Assembly: GCA_028875175.1 (NCBI GenBank)
Contig: JAPPFO010000029.1
Coordinates: forward strand, 1 to 29,238
Source of the DNA: Chloroflexota bacterium
GTDB taxonomy: Bacteria; Chloroflexota; UBA11872
Length of the DNA: 29,238 nt
Reading direction: 5' to 3'
Shown here: piece after piece, positions 23,775-29,238 of the stretch
Layout of the letters: the number at the start of each line of letters is the position of its first letter
Numbering within the stretch: the stretch's first letter is position 1
The notes under the pieces: model-generated
Told to the model about the DNA's origin: nothing
The model's input: the letters and a program-made list of their open reading frames with translations, nothing else
Database searches by the model: none
Made by a program: the position numbers and the translations under genes

Positions 23775-25025
23775 ATGGCTGTCCCAATCTCCACCGCCGC
23801 CGGACTTGACGCCGCTGCCATCCGCGCAGACTTTCCGGTTTTGGCCGAACAGGTCCACGGGCGTCCGCTCGTCTACCTGGACAACGCCGCCACGTCGCAG
23901 AAGCCGCGGGCTGTGATTGACGCGCTGCAGACGTATTACGAGACCTACAACGCCAACATCCACCGTGGCCTGCACGCGCTGAGCGAACGCGCCACGGCCG
24001 AATACGAGGATGCGCGGGCACGAGTGGCGCGCTTTATCAACGCCGCGCATTCCCACGAAGTCATCTTCACGCGCGGAACCACCGAAGCGATCAACCTGGT
24101 GGCCCGCGGCTGGGGCGACGAACACGTCGGTGAGGGCGACGAGATCCTGCTAACCGAGATGGAGCACCACAGCAATCTCGTCCCCTGGCAGATGCTGGCG
24201 CAGCGACGCGGCGCCTCGCTGCGCTACATCCCGATGGACGCCGAGGGTCGGATTGACCTTGAGGCCTACGCCCGAATGTTCGGGCCGCAGACACGGCTGG
24301 TAACGGTCACGCAGATGTCGAATGTGCTGGGCACGATCACCCCGGCTGCCGAGATCGTTCAAATCGCACACGTGCACGGCGTGCCCGTGCTGCTGGACGC
24401 CGCGCAGTCCATCCCGCACCTGGCAGTCGATGTGCAGGATCTCAACGCGGATTTCGTGGCGTTTTCAGGCCACAAGATGCTGGGCCCCACTGGAATCGGC
24501 GTCCTCTACGGTCGGGAAACGCTGCTGGACGCCATGGAGCCGCTTTTCGGCGGCGGCAGCATGATCCGCGTCGTCCAGCTTCACCAGTCAAGTTGGACTG
24601 AGCTGCCATACAAGCTGGAAGGCGGCACGCCAAACATCGCCGGCGCCATTGGCCTGGGTGCGGCTGTGGATTATCTGCAAGCGGTTGGCATGCCGAATGT
24701 GACGGCCCACGAGCTTGAACTCACCGAATATGCGCTGGCCCTCTTGAGCGACGTGGATGGCGTACGCGTGTTCGGTCCGCCGGACGCCACGGATCGTGGC
24801 GGCGTTATCTCGTTCTATGTTGGCGACGTGCATCCGCACGACGTTGGAACGCTGCTGGACGCCGAGGGAATTGCCGTGCGCGCCGGACATCACTGTGCCC
24901 AGCCCCTGATGCGCAAGCTGGGGGTCGCCGCTACCGCCCGGGCCAGCCTGTATCTCTATAACACCGCTGCCGAGGTGGACTGCCTGGCAGCGGGCATTGC
25001 CCGCGCAAAGGCGTTCTTCGCGTGA
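23775..25025 (+). CDS. sufS: Cysteine desulfurase SufS
   Basis: SufS uses PLP to release sulfur from cysteine as a protein persulfide. The 416-residue protein has YLDNAATSQKP at 34-44, the H-x-x-x-x-N segment TEMEHHSNLVPWQ at 127-139, the PLP lysine K234 in FSGHKMLGPTGIGVLYG, and the catalytic cysteine C374 in VRAGHHCAQPLM. This is the class II (SufS) arrangement, with a short loop around the cysteine. The ATG at 23775 follows the Rieske gene by five bases. Its stop overlaps the sufU start (GTGA), so the desulfurase and its sulfur acceptor are translated in tandem. Confidence 0.96.
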   Translation: MAVPISTAAGLDAAAIRADFPVLAEQVHGRPLVYLDNAATSQKPRAVIDALQTYYETYNANIHRGLHALSERATAEYEDARARVARFINAAHSHEVIFTRGTTEAINLVARGWGDEHVGEGDEILLTEMEHHSNLVPWQMLAQRRGASLRYIPMDAEGRIDLEAYARMFGPQTRLVTVTQMSNVLGTITPAAEIVQIAHVHGVPVLLDAAQSIPHLAVDVQDLNADFVAFSGHKMLGPTGIGVLYGRETLLDAMEPLFGGGSMIRVVQLHQSSWTELPYKLEGGTPNIAGAIGLGAAVDYLQAVGMPNVTAHELELTEYALALLSDVDGVRVFGPPDATDRGGVISFYVGDVHPHDVGTLLDAEGIAVRAGHHCAQPLMRKLGVAATARASLYLYNTAAEVDCLAAGIARAKAFFA

Positions 25026-25492
25026 CGCTGGAGGACCTCTACCGTGAGGTCATCATGGATCACTACCGGCAGCCGCGGAACCGTGGAGCGCTTGACCATG
25101 CAAACGTCGTCATGGAAGGCGTCAACCCCTTATGCGGCGACGAGATCAAGCTCTGGCTGAGCATCGACGACGCCGGTGTGATCACCGGTGCGTCGTTCGA
25201 TGGCCACGGCTGCTCCATCAGCCAGTCGTCCGCCTCGATCATGACGGCGGCCGTAATCGGCAAGCCGCTGGCTGACGCCCACGCCGTGATCGCCGGCTTC
25301 CGCGGCATGATGCTCGACGGTGCCCCACCTGACGAAGCGCTGCTCGGCGACGGCGTGGCACTCGAGGGCGTCCGCAAATTCCCGGTGCGCATCAAGTGCG
25401 CGGTGCTGAGTTGGAACACCTTGAAACTCGGCCTCGACGAACACGCCGCCGCCAACGGACAGCACGTGGAGCTGCAACACAGCGAGTCGTAG
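25022..25492 (+). CDS. sufU: Zinc-containing sulfurtransferase SufU
   Basis: SufU accepts sulfur from SufS through zinc-ligand swapping and passes it to SufBCD. The 156-residue protein begins MTLEDLYREVIMDHYRQPRN, typical of the family. The ligands are C38 and D40 in NPLCGD, C64 in GHGCSISQSSAS and C126 in RIKCAVLSW. An insertion of about 20 residues between C64 and C126 (FRGMMLDGAPPDEALLG) marks SufU rather than IscU. The start is GTG 25022, overlapping the sufS stop by four bases. It is the last suf gene, and no clear terminator is seen after it. Confidence 0.95.
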   Translation: MTLEDLYREVIMDHYRQPRNRGALDHANVVMEGVNPLCGDEIKLWLSIDDAGVITGASFDGHGCSISQSSASIMTAAVIGKPLADAHAVIAGFRGMMLDGAPPDEALLGDGVALEGVRKFPVRIKCAVLSWNTLKLGLDEHAAANGQHVELQHSES

Positions 25493-25638
25493 ATCCGGGC
25501 TCCGCTAGAGACCCCATGGCTTGAAGTGCCCCGGGCGAGCCAAGGATTCGCGTTGGCACAGGCGTTTCCGGCGCGCGTACTTCCTCACGTAGGACTACAC
25601 CCGACGCCCGGGTAGCCGCCGAGGCCGGCACGCCCGAT

Positions 25639-25644
25639 TAGACT
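25639..25644 (+). promoter_or_regulatory. Candidate -10 element (TAGACT) for the MFS gene
   Basis: CGATTAGACTCTCGG ends about 36 bases before the TTG start at 25681. The other 146 bases between sufU and this element show no hairpin terminator or other feature that I can support. Confidence 0.35.
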
Positions 25645-25680
25645 CTCGGCATTGCCGCGCCCCGGAGCGACCGCCGCACG

Positions 25681-26922
25681 TTGACGCCGTTCATCGGTTC
25701 GCTCCTGGATCCCCGCGTACGCGCCGTTCGGGCCAACCCCGACTTGCTGGCCCTGTGGTTTGCCTATGCCCTGATGCTGTTTGCCATGGCGGCCATGGGA
25801 CCGGTGCTGGGAGAGGTGAAGGACGAGTTCGGCCTGACCCCTGCATCCACGGCGCTGCTGGTGGCCGTGCAGGGCATGGGTCGCGGGGGCTTCATGCTGG
25901 TGCTGGCGCCGCTAGCCGACAGCATGTCGCCCCGCCGATTGATGCCGCTGGGACTGGCCCTCACCGGCGTCGGTTCGATGGTCACCGCTGTGGCGCCCAG
26001 CGAATGGATCTTCGGCGCGGGGATTGTGGCCAGCGCCGCCGGTAGCGGACTGGTGGGGCCCGGCGGTCAGGTCCACCTGGCGCGCCGCAGCGGGGGTGAG
26101 GATCGCCGGCGCAACATTGCGCGCGTGATGTCTGGCGGCATGTTTGGCGCGTTCGTGGCGCCTATTGCCGCGGGCGGCGCCGCTACCCTGCTTGGCTGGC
26201 GCGCTGCATTCGTCCTGGTCGCGGTGCTTTCAATCGCTATCGCCGCCGGCGTGGCGTCCGTCCGGACCCTTGAGTCGTCAGCGCCTGAACCGGCCGGCCG
26301 GGCAGGACCGGTCGCACCACGACGCCGGCGCCCAACGCTGGGCGTAGGACGGGTGGTACTCGAGGTCTCGGTCCTGGCCGTCCTGCTCTGGGGATGGAAC
26401 AACACCACGCGCGGGTTCGTGCTCCCGTTTTACGGTAGCGAGGCGCTGCGACTCGACCCAGGCGGCATCGGCCTCCTGATGGGACTGGCCTTGGGTGGCC
26501 GGGCGGCGCTCACCTTCGTCAGCGGCGCCTTCGTCAACAGATTCGGTCTCGGATCGTCGCTGCTGATCGCAACGATCATCGGAGCAGTCGGAACGCTCAT
26601 GATGTACGCCCCCGCCGGCCTACCGGTCTTCGTGGGATTGGTCCTTGCCTACACCCTCACCGGCATCAGCTCGCCCATCGTGATCATGATGTTGACCGAG
26701 CGCGCCCCACCGCAGCGCCTGGGCCAGGCGATGGGCATCACACAGTTCCTGGTGGACGGCGTGGGGCTGGGCCTGACGCCGCTAATCGGGCTTATCGTCG
26801 GTGCGGCCGGCTTTGGTGTCGTAGGAGCGCTGCTGGCTGCCATATCGCTGGCGGCCGGCGCCTGGGGCCTTTGGATCATGCGTCACGGCGAAGGTGAGAC
26901 CTCGGCCGCCGCCAGCGGCTAA
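25681..26922 (+). CDS. Major facilitator superfamily transporter
   Basis: This 413-residue protein has about twelve hydrophobic segments in two halves of six. The halves are joined by a charged loop rich in Arg/Pro at about residues 200-220 (APEPAGRAGPVAPRRRRP). The loop after helix 2 carries PLADSMSPRRLMPLG, the MFS motif A position, and its counterpart in the second half is GAFVNRFG. Sequence resembles the broad drug/metabolite MFS permeases; substrate cannot be assigned. The start is TTG 25681, which gives a normal N-terminal lead before helix 1; a GGAG lies 14-17 bases upstream. It ends 12 bases from the convergent ABC ATPase gene. Confidence 0.85.
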   Translation: MTPFIGSLLDPRVRAVRANPDLLALWFAYALMLFAMAAMGPVLGEVKDEFGLTPASTALLVAVQGMGRGGFMLVLAPLADSMSPRRLMPLGLALTGVGSMVTAVAPSEWIFGAGIVASAAGSGLVGPGGQVHLARRSGGEDRRRNIARVMSGGMFGAFVAPIAAGGAATLLGWRAAFVLVAVLSIAIAAGVASVRTLESSAPEPAGRAGPVAPRRRRPTLGVGRVVLEVSVLAVLLWGWNNTTRGFVLPFYGSEALRLDPGGIGLLMGLALGGRAALTFVSGAFVNRFGLGSSLLIATIIGAVGTLMMYAPAGLPVFVGLVLAYTLTGISSPIVIMMLTERAPPQRLGQAMGITQFLVDGVGLGLTPLIGLIVGAAGFGVVGALLAAISLAAGAWGLWIMRHGEGETSAAASG

Positions 26923-26934
26923 GTCGCAGCCCGG

Positions 26935-27717
26935 TTAATCCTCAACGAATTCGATTCGCTGGCGCAGGTCGGGGATGTCGATGTCCAGTTCGCCTTCGGC
27001 CAGGTCCAGGCGTCCGTCCTCCATCACCCAGGACTCGTTCGCGAACTGGCTCAGCGCCGGATCGTGCGTGGCCATGATGACGGTCAGGCCCTCGGTATCC
27101 ACGATGCGTCGGAACAGCAACATAATCTCCAGGCCGGTAATGCTGTCCAGTTCTCCAGTCGGCTCGTCCGCAATCAACACGGCCGGCTGGTTGGCAATCG
27201 ATCGGGCGATTGACACGCGCTGCTGCTCACCGCCGCTCAACTCAAACGGACGGTGGCCAGCGCGTTCGGCCAGCCCCACCATCTCGAGCACTTCCATGGT
27301 TCGAGCTGCGCGATCGCTAGATGAGCGACCCGCAATGCGCATGGTGAGTTCAACGTTTTCGAACGCTGAGAGGACGGGAAGCAATGCGAATGATTGAAAG
27401 ACGAACCCAAAGTTGTGGCGGCGGATCTTCGTTAGTTCGGACTCCCGCAGGCGGCTGACTTCACGGCCACGGAAATAGACCTCGCCCTCGTCGGGCTTGT
27501 CGAGCGAGCCCAATTGGTTGAGGAGCGTGGTTTTCCCGGATCCGGATCTGCCACGAAGTGTAATCAGCCGACCTTCGTGGGCCACGCAGGACACGTGGTC
27601 AACAGCGCGGATTTCCTCCGCGCCAACCCGAAAGACTCGGGAGATGTCGCGCGCCTCAACTATGACCTCAGGCGCCCGCGTGTCGGCTGCCGGCCGTGCG
27701 CCGATGACCTCAGTCAT
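26935..27717 (-). CDS. ABC transporter ATPase (MacB/LolD type)
   Basis: This 260-residue ATPase has Walker A GRSGSGKT at 56-63, the Q-loop in FVFQSFALLP at 106-115, the signature LSGGEQQR at 160-167, Walker B VLIADEPTGELD at 180-191 and the H-loop at H218. The FQSF..LP and ADEPTGELD forms are typical of the MacB/LolD/FtsE subfamily that pairs with FtsX-type permeases. An acidic tail follows. ATG 27717 is preferred over the in-frame start at 27786 because it overlaps the upstream ATPase stop by eight bases (ATGACTGA). It is probably one half of a heterodimeric motor with its neighbour. The substrate is unknown. Confidence 0.9.
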   Translation of the reverse strand: MTEVIGARPAADTRAPEVIVEARDISRVFRVGAEEIRAVDHVSCVAHEGRLITLRGRSGSGKTTLLNQLGSLDKPDEGEVYFRGREVSRLRESELTKIRRHNFGFVFQSFALLPVLSAFENVELTMRIAGRSSSDRAARTMEVLEMVGLAERAGHRPFELSGGEQQRVSIARSIANQPAVLIADEPTGELDSITGLEIMLLFRRIVDTEGLTVIMATHDPALSQFANESWVMEDGRLDLAEGELDIDIPDLRQRIEFVED

Positions 27718-28858
27718 TCTGGGCCGCTCCGCTGGAGGGCGGGGCAAACGGTCGATGTTCGTCGGGGACATCCTTCGGCCGGTCACGTCTCGCGGGCTCG
27801 CGAGCCGGACGCGACGGCTTCCGCGGCGCGGGAGTGGGGCGACGCCGGGCCGGCACTACGGATTGGGCCAGTTCCACGCGCGCGGGAATGACCGGCGCAT
27901 CTGGCAACTCTTCCGCAGCCTCGCCGTCCTCCCCGCTTTGTGCCGACGCCGCAATCGTGGAGATGCCGGAAGCTCCGGAGCGAATCACAATGCGATCGCC
28001 TTCCATGTCCACCACCGCGCGTCCGCGGATGCTGAGCTGGTCCAGCATCTCCTGAGGAACCTGCAACCGCCCGGTGTCGTCCACGATCACAAACTCGTCA
28101 TGCGTATGGTCGTCGCCGTCTTCGTGAATGCTCACGCGGCGAACGGTCTCGGTGCTGGTGCGACCGTCGCGAATCGCCACCACTCGATCGACCTGGCGGG
28201 CGATATTTCGGTCGTGGCTGACGATGATGATGGTCAGTCCGCGCTCGCGATTGAGATAGCGCAGGATGTCGTAGATCTGTCCGGCCGTCTGCGTGTCCAC
28301 CTCACCGGTCGGCTCATCCGCCAGCAGCAGATCAGGATCGTTGGCCAGCGAAATCGCGATCGCCACCCGCTGCTGCTGTCCGCCTGACAACTGACTCAGC
28401 CGGTGATGCATGCGGTCCTCGAGTCCGACCGCCCGCAGCAGCGAGCGGGACCGGTCGGAGGCCTTTCGCATGTTCCCGAACAGCATCGGCAGGCGCACGT
28501 TCTCGAACGCCGTCAGGTAGGGCACCAGGTTGCGCGAGCTCTGTTGCCAGACAAAACCAACGTGATGGCGCTTGTAGTCCACCAGGTCGGACTCGGACGC
28601 CTGCAGGATGTCCAGGTCGCCGACCCGGCACTGCCCCGCGGTCGGTCGGTCCAGGCCTCCCAGAACGTTCAGCAGGCTGGACTTGCCCGACCCGCTGTTG
28701 CCAATAATGGCCATCATTTCGCCGCGCTGCACTTCCAGGTCAAGCCCCTGCAACGCGACGACCTCCAGATCCTCGGTCTTATAAATCTTCACGAGGTTGT
28801 CGCACACGATGTAGGGTCGCGCCCCGTTGGTGCGCTCGGGAGCCTGCGCGGCGCTCAT
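27710..28858 (-). CDS. ABC transporter ATPase with AbrB-like domain and disordered tail
   Basis: This 382-residue protein has an ABC domain at about 15-240: Walker A GNSGSGKS at 53-60, Q-loop FVWQQSSRNLVP at 102-113, signature LSGGQQQR at 157-164, Walker B LLLADEPTGEVD at 177-188 and H215. It then continues about 145 residues further than a normal LolD/MacB ATPase. Residues 255-292 (EFVIVDDTGRLQVPQEML and following) fit the SpoVT/AbrB swapped-hairpin pattern 'v.vD..GRl.iP...l..L.i...a.v...gd.ivi'. Residues about 300-382 are rich in Ala, Pro, Arg and acidic residues and look disordered. The ATG at 28858 overlaps the permease stop by four bases. A regulatory or dimerisation role for the extra domain is inference. 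Confidence 0.88.
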   Translation of the reverse strand: MSAAQAPERTNGARPYIVCDNLVKIYKTEDLEVVALQGLDLEVQRGEMMAIIGNSGSGKSSLLNVLGGLDRPTAGQCRVGDLDILQASESDLVDYKRHHVGFVWQQSSRNLVPYLTAFENVRLPMLFGNMRKASDRSRSLLRAVGLEDRMHHRLSQLSGGQQQRVAIAISLANDPDLLLADEPTGEVDTQTAGQIYDILRYLNRERGLTIIIVSHDRNIARQVDRVVAIRDGRTSTETVRRVSIHEDGDDHTHDEFVIVDDTGRLQVPQEMLDQLSIRGRAVVDMEGDRIVIRSGASGISTIAASAQSGEDGEAAEELPDAPVIPARVELAQSVVPARRRPTPAPRKPSRPAREPARRDRPKDVPDEHRPFAPPSSGAAQND

Positions 28859-29238
28859 CCCTGCTCCTCGCCGAACTTCACGGCCTCGTTGATCCGGATC
28901 TTGGACAGCAACCACGCACTCACCGGGAAGGCCACGGCCACGACGGCGCCGAACAGGATGTATATCTTGAACACGTCAGCCCAGGCCGTGATGATCACGA
29001 ACGGCGGTGTGTCGCCAAACTGGTCCACGCTTAGTTGCAGGAACGGAATGAACAGGATGCCCGTAGCTACGCCCAGCGCCGTGCCTAACACGACGCCCAG
29101 CAGAATCAGGAACCCATTCTCGAACGCGTAGATGCCCACGAGTTGCCGAACCGAAAGCCCCATAGCCCGCAGGATGCCCAATTGCTGCATGCGCCGCCGG
29201 AACGACATGTAGGAGTACATCAGGAAACCCATGATGGT
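28855..29238 (-). CDS. FtsX-type ABC permease, N-terminal part beyond the window
   Basis: Only the last 127 codons are present; the reading frame is open to the right edge, so the true start lies outside. The visible part is the C-terminal FtsX domain. It has the cytoplasmic RRRMQQLGILRAMGLS (the 'rr.eigilraiGas' signature), a hydrophobic helix FENGFLILLGVVLGTALGVATG, an extracellular loop, a last helix IYILFGAVVAVAFPVSAWLL, and the family end SKIRINEAVKFGEEQG. It is the membrane partner of the two downstream ATPases, with which it overlaps by four bases (ATGA). Substrates of such permeases range from lipoproteins and peptides to drugs, and none can be assigned here. Confidence 0.9.
   Translation of the reverse strand, partial: TIMGFLMYSYMSFRRRMQQLGILRAMGLSVRQLVGIYAFENGFLILLGVVLGTALGVATGILFIPFLQLSVDQFGDTPPFVIITAWADVFKIYILFGAVVAVAFPVSAWLLSKIRINEAVKFGEEQG

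Noticed and set aside
25493..25638. A small gene or RNA between sufU and the MFS gene
   Set aside because: No start with a ribosome site, no stable hairpin and no family resemblance that I could support.

Overview
This GC-rich window looks like a chromosomal segment of a member of the Chloroflexota (probably an uncultured, environmental lineage). The best lineage clue is the SpoIID-type surface protein at 15569-17470. It carries two C-terminal repeats of the 'YFPETGH...FGYPI..E...E.GR.VQ.F.R' type that are typical of secreted Chloroflexota proteins. The FAD-dependent ThyX, the sufC-B-D-Rieske-S-U order and the ABC ATPase with an AbrB-like tail fit the same picture. Lineage is an inference from protein features, not from a marker-gene search.

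Layout, left to right. (1) 1-1038, minus strand: a DUF3105 membrane-anchored protein followed by a membrane-anchored protein that runs off the left edge. (2) 1122-3055: gnd (6-phosphogluconate dehydrogenase) facing a small three-helix membrane protein. (3) 3223-9743, plus strand: a long housekeeping run of yebC, ruvC, ruvA, ruvB, acylphosphatase, a FecR-domain membrane protein, acpS and a bifunctional NAD(P)H-hydrate repair enzyme. (4) 9725-13685, minus strand: cmk, plsC, der, plsY, recX, with cmk/plsC/der joined by 8-base start/stop overlaps. (5) 13911-18485, plus: a thiamine-diphosphate enzyme of the acetolactate synthase family, the SpoIID/LytB-type surface protein, and thyX. (6) 18520-19638, minus: a radical-SAM lysine 2,3-aminomutase (KamA family). 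(7) 19901-25492, plus: a complete SUF iron-sulfur assembly operon. (8) 25681-26922, plus: an MFS transporter. (9) 26935-29238, minus: a FtsX-type permease (cut by the right edge) and two MacB/LolD-type ATPases, translationally coupled.

The genes cover recombination and DNA repair (RuvABC, RecX), lipid synthesis (PlsC, PlsY, AcpS), nucleotide supply (Cmk, ThyX), ribosome assembly (Der), metabolite repair (Nnr, acylphosphatase) and Fe-S cluster supply. The radical-SAM KamA directly beside the suf operon is a client of that pathway. Most intergenic gaps carry a -10-like hexamer close to TATACT, 19-52 bases ahead of the next credible start, without a clear -35 element.

I see no tRNA, rRNA, CRISPR array, insertion sequence, prophage or defence island. 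No stretch longer than about 265 bases lacks a gene. I did not find a convincing undescribed multi-gene system; the items worth a second look are domain arrangements, candidate operators and a compositional switch near 19.7 kb.
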